Assembly: GCF_015557635.1 (NCBI RefSeq)
Contig: NZ_JADNOP010000022.1
Coordinates: 1 to 42,745, forward strand
Length of the DNA: 42,745 bases
Direction: 5' to 3'
Origin: Fusicatenibacter saccharivorans
GTDB lineage: Bacteria; Bacillota; Clostridia; Lachnospirales; Lachnospiraceae
Shown here in pieces: positions 1 to 7,280 of this stretch; positions within the stretch are counted from its first letter, which is position 1, and each line of letters starts with the position of its first letter. The position numbers and the translations under genes were made by a program. A model generated the notes under the pieces. That model was given only the letters and a program-made list of their open reading frames with translations, did no database searches and was not told the DNA's origin.

Positions 1-44
1 AGGCTTTATTTTGTTATCCTCACCACTTCCGACTACTCTATTCT

Positions 45-61
45 CCCCAGCATAGCTGGGG
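45..61. repeat. Perfect GC-rich hairpin downstream of efp
   Basis: A 7-bp perfect inverted repeat, CCCCAGC / GCTGGGG, with a 3-base loop. Neither side is followed by a clear T tract, so it is not a convincing intrinsic terminator. It lies beyond the efp terminator and may belong to a unit left of the window. Nothing else is seen in bases 1-80. Confidence 0.4.
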
Positions 62-79
62 GATTAGACTTTTCATTTA

Positions 80-120
80 TTTAGAAAACCGTGTCCGCCA
101 CAAAGAAAGTTGTGACGGAC
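80..120 (-). terminator. efp intrinsic terminator
   Basis: Read on the minus strand, an 11-bp stem (GTCCGTCACAA pairing with TTGTGGCGGAC, one G-U pair) is followed by ACGGTTTTCT. It starts about 20 bases after the efp stop codon. Confidence 0.75.
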
Positions 121-140
121 AACGGCGGGAACAGTCTTAC

Positions 141-698
141 TTATACACGGGACAGATATTCACCTGTTCTGGTATCAATTTTGATTTTGTCTCCCTGGTT
201 TACGAACAGCGGAACGCTTACGGTAGCACCAGTCTCAACGGTAGCCGGTTTGGAAGCACCCTGTGCGGTATCTCCCTTGAAGCCTGGCTCAGTCTCGGTG
301 ATCTCAAGCTCTACAAACAGAGGCGGTTCGATTGCGAATACATTTCCGTTGTAGGAACATACTTTAACCATTTCGTTTTCTTTTACAAATTTCAGAGCAT
401 CTCCGATGGTCTCTTCGTTCAGAGCGATCTGCTCATAGTTTTCTACGTTCATGAAGTAGAATAAATCACCATCGCTGTACAGATACTGCATGTCTACACG
501 CTCGATACGAGCCTGCGGGAATTTCTCAGTCGGACGGAAGGTACGCTCTACCACACCACCGTTGATGACATTTTTTAATTTTGTTCTTACGAATGCAGCT
601 CCTTTACCAGGTTTTACATGCTGAAATTCAAGAATCTGAACGACCTGACCATCGATCTCGAGGGTAACGCCGTTTCTAAAATCTCCTGCTGAAATCAT
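141..698 (-). CDS. efp: Elongation factor P
   Basis: EF-P binds ribosomes stalled on polyproline stretches and stimulates peptide bond formation. The 185-residue length and the whole-protein pattern fit the family: an N-terminal KOW-like barrel, then two OB-fold barrels ending in the typical GEYLSRV tail. The tip loop HVKPGKG carries Lys32, the position modified in many bacteria; no modification enzyme gene is visible here. The start ATG has GGAGG about ten bases upstream. The gene has its own promoter in front and its own terminator behind, so it looks monocistronic. Identification is very secure. Confidence 0.97.
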   Translation of the reverse strand: MISAGDFRNGVTLEIDGQVVQILEFQHVKPGKGAAFVRTKLKNVINGGVVERTFRPTEKFPQARIERVDMQYLYSDGDLFYFMNVENYEQIALNEETIGDALKFVKENEMVKVCSYNGNVFAIEPPLFVELEITETEPGFKGDTAQGASKPATVETGATVSVPLFVNQGDKIKIDTRTGEYLSRV

Positions 699-757
699 TC
701 TGATTTTTCCTCCTTAACATAGTACGATGCGCCAAATGCGCACCATAGGCTTATCTT

Positions 758-786
758 ATAATATAATATTTTTCCCGATTTTTCAA
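758..786 (-). promoter_or_regulatory. Probable sigma-A promoter of efp
   Basis: On the minus strand TTGAAA, a 17-base spacer, then TATTAT. The transcript would have a leader of about 55 bases that includes the inverted repeat TGCGC-ATTTG-GCGCA. The -35 box overlaps the last codons of yqeG. Confidence 0.6.
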
Positions 787-1343
787 CTGTTTTTTTTCGT
801 AATCCTGCCGCGGGCCAGATCACGCTCATAAAAGAACAGTACAATGTGCTCCAGATACCGTTTCAGAACGATCTGAATTTCCTCTTTCGGATTGATCGGC
901 TCGGTCAGAATATTGTAAAGTCCGGTCCGTTTTGCACCGTACACATCGGTGAAAAGCTGATCCCCGACAAAGACCGCCTGCTCCTCTTTAATCCCCATTC
1001 TCCGGCATGCCTCCTGGTAGTTTTTCACCGAAGGCTTGTGCGCATTTTCGATATAGATAGAACCGACCGCATCGGCAAACGGAGCCACACGCGGTTTCTG
1101 ATTGTTGGAAAGCAGACAGGTGGAAAAACCAGTCTCCCGAAGAGACGCAAAGAACGCAGCCGCCTCCTTCGTTGCCGGCGCACCGTGCGGAACAAGCGTA
1201 TTATCGATATCAAAAATCACGCCCCGGTATCCTTTCCGGTACAGATCCGCGTAATCGATCGTATAGGCACTTTTTTCTCTCCGGTCCGGGTAAAACATCC
1301 GCATCAGTATAGTTCCCCGGTTCTTCTGGTTTTTTCCACTCAT
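783..1343 (-). CDS. yqeG: YqeG family HAD-type phosphatase
   Basis: A haloacid dehalogenase superfamily class III hydrolase of the YqeG family, 186 residues. Visible motifs are FDIDNTL (motif I, nucleophile Asp45 and Asp47), LLSNNQ (motif II), the HKPS lysine (motif III) and VGDQLFTD (motif IV), all in the expected order. The natural substrate of this family is not settled. It lies 38 bases downstream of the patatin gene on the same strand, so the two are probably cotranscribed. A second ATG at codon 14 or 16 is possible; the first has a modest GGAGA site. Family assignment is secure, function general. Confidence 0.9.
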   Translation of the reverse strand: MSGKNQKNRGTILMRMFYPDRREKSAYTIDYADLYRKGYRGVIFDIDNTLVPHGAPATKEAAAFFASLRETGFSTCLLSNNQKPRVAPFADAVGSIYIENAHKPSVKNYQEACRRMGIKEEQAVFVGDQLFTDVYGAKRTGLYNILTEPINPKEEIQIVLKRYLEHIVLFFYERDLARGRITKKNS

Positions 1344-1381
1344 CTTCTTTCTCCAATCCTCTTTTCGTTTATACAGTAACT

Positions 1382-2269
1382 TTATTCTTCTTTCAGAAAC
1401 TCCTGCAGAGCCTCAAAATTTGCTTTCATCTGGTCATAGCCGTGCTGGTAAAATTCCCGCAGCTTCTCCTCGTCCTTTTCGAGACGCGATACCGCCGGTA
1501 TCTCCGGGCGGATCACAAAGACGGAGCCTTCTTCTTCCCATTTTTCGATGCATTCGAGCACCTGGTTATAATGTTTCGCGCGGTTTACAAGTGCACGCAC
1601 AAGATTCGGGTATTTGCGGAATGCCGCCACATACAGCTCCCAGCCTCTCGTTCCCTCTTTTTTGCGGTAACCGAAATTCCGTGTCAGAATAATGACATTT
1701 TTTCGGTGTCCCGTCTTTAAGGAACGGATAATCGGGATCGAATCGGCAACACCGCCGTCGACGTACTCGTTTCCGTCGATCTCCACCATCGGGCAGGCGA
1801 TCGGCATGCTCGATGATGCACGGCCAATTGCAAGCAGACGTTCTTTATTTTCGCGGTCATCCAGATATTCCGCGCGTCCCGTCTCACAGTTTGTCACAAC
1901 CAGCTCACACGTCTGCGGCGATGCAAAATACGTATCAAAATCAAATGGAAAAATCTCATACGGATACCGTTCGAACACCATATCCATGTCGAGCAGTGCT
2001 TTTTTCTCAACGATTGTCTTGATATTCTTATTGACGTAGCGGTTTTTCTCATCCGTGACAATCATACAGTCCCTCGTTCTGCCAATCTGGCGCGATACAT
2101 AGTCCAGCGCATTGCAGGCTCCGGCGGAAACGCCAATCACATGAGGGATATAATACTCCTGCTCCATCAGAAAGTCCAGCGCTCCTGCTGTAAAGACGCC
2201 GCGATTGGCCCCTCCTTCCAGTATGACTGCTCCGGATTTTGTTATGCTGTAATTTTTTGTCTCATTCAT
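1382..2269 (-). CDS. Patatin-like phospholipase
   Basis: A 295-residue patatin-family lipid acyl hydrolase. The oxyanion glycine motif GGANRGVFTAG is near residue 19, the nucleophile elbow GVSAG holds Ser48, and the DGG motif holds Asp171, giving the Ser-Asp dyad of the family. It has no signal peptide or obvious membrane segment, so it should be cytoplasmic, like the YjjU/YlbK type of bacterial patatin. The start has AGGAG five bases upstream. It is followed closely by yqeG. The substrate cannot be told from the sequence. Confidence 0.9.
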   Translation of the reverse strand: MNETKNYSITKSGAVILEGGANRGVFTAGALDFLMEQEYYIPHVIGVSAGACNALDYVSRQIGRTRDCMIVTDEKNRYVNKNIKTIVEKKALLDMDMVFERYPYEIFPFDFDTYFASPQTCELVVTNCETGRAEYLDDRENKERLLAIGRASSSMPIACPMVEIDGNEYVDGGVADSIPIIRSLKTGHRKNVIILTRNFGYRKKEGTRGWELYVAAFRKYPNLVRALVNRAKHYNQVLECIEKWEEEGSVFVIRPEIPAVSRLEKDEEKLREFYQHGYDQMKANFEALQEFLKEE

Positions 2270-2324
2270 TCTCCTGCACTCTCCTATTTTTCACAATGAC
2301 ACATTACTTCCTGCACAGAGCAAT

Positions 2325-2360
2325 GCCGGAGCAGATCGGAAAATCCCGACACGCTCCGGC
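2325..2360. repeat. Strong GC-rich hairpin between citrate synthase and patatin
   Basis: GCCGGAGC pairs with GCTCCGGC, with a smaller CGG/CCG pair inside. It lies just after the citrate synthase stop. There is no T tract on either strand, so it could be a transcript 3'-end stabiliser or a non-canonical terminator rather than a standard one. Confidence 0.45.
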
Positions 2361-2373
2361 CCTTCTGCCTGTT

Positions 2374-3732
2374 TTATCTGTTTTCCAGCGGAACATAGTC
2401 CACTTCATCTTTGACACTCTTGTACGCCGGGCGGATGATCTTGTCGGTGTTGATCAGTTCCTCCATCCGGTGTGCACTCCAGCCGACGATACGCGCGCAG
2501 GCGAACATCGGGGTGTAGAGCTCCAGCGGAAGATCCAGCATGCTGTAAACGAAGCCGCTGTAGAAGTCGACGTTTGCGGATACACCTTTGTAAATATGGC
2601 GCTCCTCGCCGATGATCTTCGGAGCCAGTTCCTCGACCATAGCGTACAGCCGGTAATCTTTCTCTCTGTGTTTTTCTTTTGCCAGCTGCTCAACGAAGCT
2701 CTTAAAGATGCGCGCACGCGGGTCGGAAATGGAGTAAACCGCATGGCCCATACCGTAAATCAGACCTTTCTGGTCGAACGCCTCTTTGTGCAGCAGCTTT
2801 CTTAAGTAATTCGATACTTCTTCCTCATCCGTCCAGTCTTTGACGTGTGACTTCATATCGTCGAACATCCGCACAACCTTGATGTTTGCACCGCCGTGCT
2901 TCGGTCCCTTTAAGGAGCCGAGCGCCGCTGCAATTGCGGAGTACGTATCGGTTCCGGAAGAAGAAACAACATGTGTTGTAAAGGTCGAGTTGTTACCGCC
3001 GCCGTGCTCCATGTGGAGAACGAGGGCAAGATCGAGGATCTTCGCCTCCAGCGGAGTGTACTTCTGATCCGGTCGGAGCATCAGAAGAATATTTTCTGCA
3101 GTCGAAAGCTTCTTCGACGGGTTGTGGATATATAAACTTTTTCCCTTGATATAATGGTTGTACGCCTGATAGCCATAGACGGACAGCATCGGGAAAACAG
3201 AAATCAGGTTAATGCACTGGCGAAGCACATTCGGAAGGGAGGTATCATCTGCGTGGTTGTCGTACGCGTACAGGGTCAGAACGCTTCGGGACAGAGTGTT
3301 CATCATGTCCTTGGTCGGCGCTTTCATAACAACGTCACGCACAAAGTTCTTCGGCAGGGACTGCTGCTGTTTTAAGATTGTCTTAAAATGATTGAGCTGC
3401 TCTTCATTCGGCAGATTTCCAAATAAGAGCAGATACGCAACTTCTTCGAATCCCATACGGTTTTCACTTAAAAAGCCCTGGGTCAGTTTTTCCACGTTGA
3501 TGCCGCGGTAGTACAGACGTCCGTCACACGGCGTTTTGACGCCGTCAATGATATCCGAAGACACAACGTTTGAAATCTGTGTCAGTCCCGCAAGGACGCC
3601 AACGCCGTTGATATCGCGCAGTCCGCGTTTTACATCGTATTGCCCATACAGCGAAACATCCATTTTGGAGTTATCCAGACAGATGTTTGTCAGTTCCTCT
3701 ATTTCCGGTGTTACTTTCATGCTAAAAGCCAT
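2374..3732 (-). CDS. Citrate synthase
   Basis: Condenses acetyl-CoA (or a related acyl-CoA) with oxaloacetate. All three catalytic blocks are present: HGGGNNS with the first His, GMGHAVY with the second His, and NVDFYSG with the catalytic Asp. The protein is about 452 residues, typical of the long clostridial citrate/2-methylcitrate synthase group. I chose the third codon (an ATG at 3732) as start because AAGGGG lies seven bases before it; the ATG at 3738 is only one base from that site. No aconitase or isocitrate dehydrogenase is adjacent, so the pathway role (glutamate synthesis or methylcitrate) is open. Confidence 0.93.
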   Translation of the reverse strand: MAFSMKVTPEIEELTNICLDNSKMDVSLYGQYDVKRGLRDINGVGVLAGLTQISNVVSSDIIDGVKTPCDGRLYYRGINVEKLTQGFLSENRMGFEEVAYLLLFGNLPNEEQLNHFKTILKQQQSLPKNFVRDVVMKAPTKDMMNTLSRSVLTLYAYDNHADDTSLPNVLRQCINLISVFPMLSVYGYQAYNHYIKGKSLYIHNPSKKLSTAENILLMLRPDQKYTPLEAKILDLALVLHMEHGGGNNSTFTTHVVSSSGTDTYSAIAAALGSLKGPKHGGANIKVVRMFDDMKSHVKDWTDEEEVSNYLRKLLHKEAFDQKGLIYGMGHAVYSISDPRARIFKSFVEQLAKEKHREKDYRLYAMVEELAPKIIGEERHIYKGVSANVDFYSGFVYSMLDLPLELYTPMFACARIVGWSAHRMEELINTDKIIRPAYKSVKDEVDYVPLENR

Positions 3733-3775
3733 ATGCATTCCCCTTTCTCTTCTCTCTTTTTACTTACTTTCACTC

Positions 3776-3785
3776 ATTATAGCAT
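3776..3785 (-). promoter_or_regulatory. Extended -10 promoter of citrate synthase
   Basis: On the minus strand TGCTATAAT, an extended -10 box with no good -35 partner at 17 bases. It lies about 45 bases upstream of the start codon. Confidence 0.5.
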
Positions 3786-3862
3786 TAAACCAGGGGATTC
3801 GTATACTGAAATTTTTATAAACATTCGGAAAATTTTCGTAAGATTTTGTCTCACAAAAGGTA

Positions 3863-4498
3863 TCAGGCTTCTGTTTTACATGCATCGAAGGCTTGATCCA
3901 GTGCGTCCAGGAAGTCTCCCATCACGTAATACAGCGTCTCAAACCGCAGATAATCGAGGACGTTTTCATCCCACATAAACTTCAGCACCGGCGGGAATTC
4001 CTCATCGGACTCCCAGAACTGGAAGACGAGCGGCAGAAACGGAAAGACATGAAAAACAAAAGCAGCGTCTCCCGGGGAATATGGTTTTCCGCTAAGGGAA
4101 ACGCATGCTTTTTTCAGCTGTTCCACATGCCCGTCATACCGTGCGGCGCGGCTGTCGTGAACGCCGGACGCAATCGTGCGGCCTTTGATCGTTCCCTTTA
4201 AGGAATTGGTGCGCGCATACGTGCCGGCGAGCACAATCTCCTTCTTTCCGCAGCAGAGCAGGTCGAAAATCGTCAGTGTCTCATTGAAACTGCCCTGGTG
4301 CACATGAAGAAAATGGTCTTTTGAGCCCTCTACAACGCCGGTATGGCGGTTCACTCTCCACTCCTCAAAAAGGTACGGCACATAGAAATAATCGTCATCA
4401 AAGGCAAAGCCATACTTCCCTTCGATCTCCTTCTGATCGTACGTCAGAAAGCGCTTCTGCATCTGATCGCGCATTTTAATATAGTTCGACACTTCCAT
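3863..4498 (-). CDS. DUF3786-like protein of unknown function
   Basis: A soluble protein of 211 residues. The C-terminal part, with PFLPLVFQFWESDEEFPP followed by a WDEN segment, resembles the DUF3786 family; I recognise the pattern but cannot confirm it without a profile search. A CC pair occurs near residue 82. There are no membrane segments and no catalytic motif I can name. It starts 14 bases after nrdR and is probably cotranscribed with it. Function unknown. Confidence 0.8.
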   Translation of the reverse strand: MEVSNYIKMRDQMQKRFLTYDQKEIEGKYGFAFDDDYFYVPYLFEEWRVNRHTGVVEGSKDHFLHVHQGSFNETLTIFDLLCCGKKEIVLAGTYARTNSLKGTIKGRTIASGVHDSRAARYDGHVEQLKKACVSLSGKPYSPGDAAFVFHVFPFLPLVFQFWESDEEFPPVLKFMWDENVLDYLRFETLYYVMGDFLDALDQAFDACKTEA

Positions 4499-4512
4499 TT
4501 TTTTGCCTCCCG

Positions 4513-4965
4513 CTATTTGTCGAGCATCTTTTTCAGCTCGTCCATGAACGTGTTGACATCCTTGAACTCGCGGTAAATCGACGCAAAACGGACGTACGCC
4601 ACCTGATCCAGGTCTTTTAAGTAATGCATGACCTTCTCTCCGATCACAGAGCTTGGAATCTCGCGTTCCTCGCCGTTGAAAAGCTCCGTCTCCACCTTGT
4701 TGACCATCTCGTTGATCTTCTCGGCGGACACCGGCCGTTTGTGGCAGGCGCGCAGGATGCCGGTCTCGATTTTCGAGCGGTCATACTGCTCGCGGTTCAT
4801 ATCTTTTTTGATGACGATCAAAGGGATCGTCTCCACTTTTTCGTATGTCGTAAAGCGTCTGCCGCAGACATCGCACATCCGGCGGCGGCGGATCGCATTG
4901 CTGTCTTCAATCGGGCGTGAATCCACAACCCGGGTATTATCCTGATTACAAAATGGACATCTCAT
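4513..4965 (-). CDS. nrdR: Transcriptional repressor NrdR
   Basis: NrdR represses ribonucleotide reductase genes by sensing ATP/dATP. The 150-residue protein begins with a zinc ribbon (CPFC at residues 3-6, CDVC at 31-34), followed by the RRRRxC and RFTTYE signature, then an ATP-cone domain from about residue 49 to 139. Length and order match the family exactly. It heads a two-gene unit with the DUF3786 gene and is divergent from the YlmC-like gene, an arrangement common in Clostridia. No ribonucleotide reductase gene is in the window. Confidence 0.97.
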   Translation of the reverse strand: MRCPFCNQDNTRVVDSRPIEDSNAIRRRRMCDVCGRRFTTYEKVETIPLIVIKKDMNREQYDRSKIETGILRACHKRPVSAEKINEMVNKVETELFNGEEREIPSSVIGEKVMHYLKDLDQVAYVRFASIYREFKDVNTFMDELKKMLDK

Positions 4966-5017
4966 ATCTTTCGTCCTCGTTTCTAAATAAGTATTTCGGA
5001 AAGTTTTCTACTTTTAC

Positions 5018-5045
5018 AGTATACGCATTTTTCCGTGAAATTCAA
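5018..5045 (-). promoter_or_regulatory. Probable sigma-A promoter of nrdR
   Basis: On the minus strand TTGAAT, a 16-base spacer, then TATACT, about 55 bases before the nrdR start codon. Confidence 0.65.
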
Positions 5046-5107
5046 GTCAACTGCAGCAACATTTTCGCATATGTTTTTCCATAGGAATCTGTAAAAAGGA
5101 GCACCGC

Positions 5108-5359
5108 ATGCGCGTTGTAGATCTCCGCCAGAAAGAAGTTATCAATATCTGTACCTGCAAAACGCTCGGCTGTCCGATTGATGTGGAATTCAATCCAAAA
5201 ACGGGACATCTTACCGGACTCGTTCTTCCGGGTCCTGTGAAATTCTGCGGCTTTTTCTGCCACGGCGAGGATTTTGTGATCCCATGGGACCGCATCTGCC
5301 AGATCGGCAACGATATCATTCTTGTCGAAATTCCGGAAAAAGAGAAAAAGCAGCCCTGA
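5108..5359 (+). CDS. YlmC/YmxH family PRC-barrel protein
   Basis: A small protein of 83 residues with one PRC-barrel fold, beginning MRVVDLRQKEVINI and ending with a typical WDRICQIGNDIILVE strand pair. YlmC/YmxH proteins are widespread in spore-forming Firmicutes and are linked to sporulation, but their exact role is not established. The start has AAAGGAG seven bases upstream. The gene is divergent from nrdR, and its stop codon abuts the stop codon of the converging acylphosphatase gene, with no room for a separate terminator. Confidence 0.88.
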   Translation: MRVVDLRQKEVINICTCKTLGCPIDVEFNPKTGHLTGLVLPGPVKFCGFFCHGEDFVIPWDRICQIGNDIILVEIPEKEKKQP

Positions 5360-5665
5360 TCAACGGATATGAAAACCGAATTCCGATTCCAGCGGAATCT
5401 TCGTCCATTTTGCATCCGTGATTTCGATGTAGCTGGAGGTGCGGATCCTTTTGATCATCTCCGTGATCGTCTCCTCATCACCCTGCACCTCCATCTCCAC
5501 CGTCTCATCCCAGCAGTTTCTCACCCAGCCGGTCAGTCCGAGCTGGTAGGCAGCATAATACGCCCGGTAACGGAACCCCACGCCCTGCACCTGGCCGTAG
5601 AAAATCACATGGTACCGGATTTCTTCTTTTTCGTCTCTTCTGTCTCGTTTCTCTGTCTCGTTCAT
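5360..5665 (-). CDS. acyP: Acylphosphatase
   Basis: Hydrolyses carboxyl-phosphate bonds such as acetyl phosphate. The signature GQVQGVGFRYRA holds the phosphate-binding loop and catalytic Arg, and WVRNCWDETVEMEVQG holds the catalytic Asn. The domain fills the last 90 residues; a short charged N-terminal extension precedes it. I placed the start at the ATG at 5665 because GGGAGG lies nine bases before it; an upstream ATG at 5689 would add eight residues and has no good binding site. It follows the GNAT gene directly and is probably cotranscribed. Confidence 0.92.
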   Translation of the reverse strand: MNETEKRDRRDEKEEIRYHVIFYGQVQGVGFRYRAYYAAYQLGLTGWVRNCWDETVEMEVQGDEETITEMIKRIRTSSYIEITDAKWTKIPLESEFGFHIR

Positions 5666-5692
5666 ATTTCTCTGCCTCCCAACAGTCATTGC

Positions 5693-6859
5693 CTAAAATT
5701 CGTCTGCCGTCGCACAGTACAGCGGAAGCGGGAACCAGTCGGATGGAATGTTCTTCCAGATTTCAGATGGAACCTTGCTTCCCTTACTTGCCAGCGGTGA
5801 AAGAAGCAGTTCCTGCGCCTGCTCCCGGTTGAGTACATCTGCCCCCGGATGGGCTTCCCGTGTCACGGTCACAGTTCCATCTTTTACCGTCACGGTCAGC
5901 GGCTGTCCCTCCAGTACGGCGAACCACGTTCCATCGCTGATGCCCATCGTCTCTGCTTTCATGGTCAGCATTGCCTCGATGACGTCTGCAAATTGGAAAA
6001 TACGGTACATCGCGGAACCGCAGCGCTCTTTTGTGAAGCTTTCGCAGACTTCCGATAACGCTGCTGCTTTTCCGGTCTCATACACCGGAATGGAAATGAA
6101 AAGAGAGTCAAGCGCATTTTCTTTTAAATAAGCGGCAAGTGCAGGAACGAAATCCTGTTCCTCCAGCACTTCTGCTTCCACAACCTGGTTTCCGCCGCAA
6201 AGTGCCAGATATCCGATCCGCTCACCGTTTTTCCAGATTGCAATTGCCTGCTCGCCGAACGTTTTCAGGCAGGCTTTCACATCCTCTCTTACCACGTAAA
6301 GCGGTTTTTCCTCATTCAGCTTCTTTGCAAAGGCTGCCGCCTCTTCGTCCGCTTCGCCGTTTTCCGGAAACAGCGGCGCAAAGGTGTAAGCGGAGAGTTC
6401 CCCGTTTTTCCAGGTATGGCGCACATTTGCCACATCCAGGTAAAACGTGTATTTTTCACTTCCCGGCGTAAAGCCAAAGTAGGCATACCGCTGTCTCTGG
6501 CCGTCCAGTGCCAGAAGATCACACGTTCCTTCCAGATCCGTAATCCAGTCGCCAAGAAGACGCTTCATGTGGCCTTCGCCCCTTGCCTTTGGATGCACGG
6601 AAACGCTTCCCACATATCCTGCGCGGAGCAGCTTACCCCCTGCTGCCATTTGCTGCGGAAGCACCGCAATCTCGGCCCGGAGTCTGCCGTTTTCCGCAAC
6701 AGCGACGCGGTGGATCCGTGCCATTTCCGGTCCTGCCTGATAAACCCTTGGAATTAACTGCTCAAAGTCGTGCGGACGGTGTGCCGTGCTGAACACGTAG
6801 TTTGCAAGTTCGATGCAGTCCTCCCACTCTTCCGGCTTTGCAAGTCTGTACTCTGTCAT
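5693..6859 (-). CDS. GNAT acetyltransferase of the Eis-like type
   Basis: A 388-residue protein with two parts. The N-terminal half is a GNAT domain, with the acetyl-CoA loop in VSVHPKARGEGHMKRLL near residues 86-102 and a second, degenerate GNAT-like region around 190-260. The C-terminal about 100 residues look like a sterol-carrier-type (SCP2) domain. This layout is that of the Eis/Acetyltransf_9 group, some of which acetylate aminoglycosides or protein lysines; the substrate here is unknown. AGGAGG is seven bases before the ATG. Acylphosphatase follows. Confidence 0.88.
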   Translation of the reverse strand: MTEYRLAKPEEWEDCIELANYVFSTAHRPHDFEQLIPRVYQAGPEMARIHRVAVAENGRLRAEIAVLPQQMAAGGKLLRAGYVGSVSVHPKARGEGHMKRLLGDWITDLEGTCDLLALDGQRQRYAYFGFTPGSEKYTFYLDVANVRHTWKNGELSAYTFAPLFPENGEADEEAAAFAKKLNEEKPLYVVREDVKACLKTFGEQAIAIWKNGERIGYLALCGGNQVVEAEVLEEQDFVPALAAYLKENALDSLFISIPVYETGKAAALSEVCESFTKERCGSAMYRIFQFADVIEAMLTMKAETMGISDGTWFAVLEGQPLTVTVKDGTVTVTREAHPGADVLNREQAQELLLSPLASKGSKVPSEIWKNIPSDWFPLPLYCATADEF

Positions 6860-6915
6860 AATGAAAAAACCTCCTGATCCTAAAAACCCTTTTGTTTTTG
6901 CTCTTCTTTTTCTCT

Positions 6916-6944
6916 ATCCTAACGGATTTTTGTCCTTTTGTCAC
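6916..6944 (-). promoter_or_regulatory. Probable promoter of the GNAT-acylphosphatase unit
   Basis: On the minus strand GTGACA, a 17-base spacer, then TAGGAT, about 57 bases before the start codon. Confidence 0.5.
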
Positions 6945-6984
6945 GAAAATTCCGAACAAATTGCAATATTTTTGCTATATCTGG

Positions 6985-7030
6985 TAAAAAAAAGAAACGC
7001 GCCCGGAAATTTTCATTCCAGGCGCGTTTC
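6985..7030 (-). terminator. copA intrinsic terminator
   Basis: On the minus strand a 15-bp stem starts GAAACGCGCC and ends GGCGCGTTTC with a short A/T loop. It runs straight into eight or nine T residues. A textbook terminator just after the copA stop. Confidence 0.92.
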
Positions 7031-7052
7031 CCTTTTCTCAATGTTTTCTGTT

Positions 7053-7280
7053 TTACTGGATTCCTTTTACGGTGTAATCCTGTGCCTCTACGGCTGTTTT
7101 CAGCACATCGTCTGATACCGGAGCTGCCAGTGTTACAACGGCTGTTCCTTTTTCATGGCTTACTTCTGCGGATGCAACACCCTCGATTGCCTCAAGTGTT
7201 TTCTTCACTCTTGCCTCGCAGTGGCCGCACATCATGCCCTCGATTGTCATGGTTTTTACCATTCCCTGTTCTGTTGTCAT
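7053..7280 (-). CDS. Possible separately translated CopZ-like chaperone (internal start in copA)
   Basis: Met772 of the ATPase is preceded, inside the coding region, by a perfect AAAGGAGG at 7289-7296 with an 8-base spacing. Starting there gives a 75-residue protein with one GMMCGHC metal-binding domain of full CopZ length. The sequence shows both the continuous frame and the strong internal site; translation of a free chaperone is inference. E. coli copA also makes a short metal-binding product, but by frameshifting. Confidence 0.5.
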   Translation of the reverse strand: MTTEQGMVKTMTIEGMMCGHCEARVKKTLEAIEGVASAEVSHEKGTAVVTLAAPVSDDVLKTAVEAQDYTVKGIQ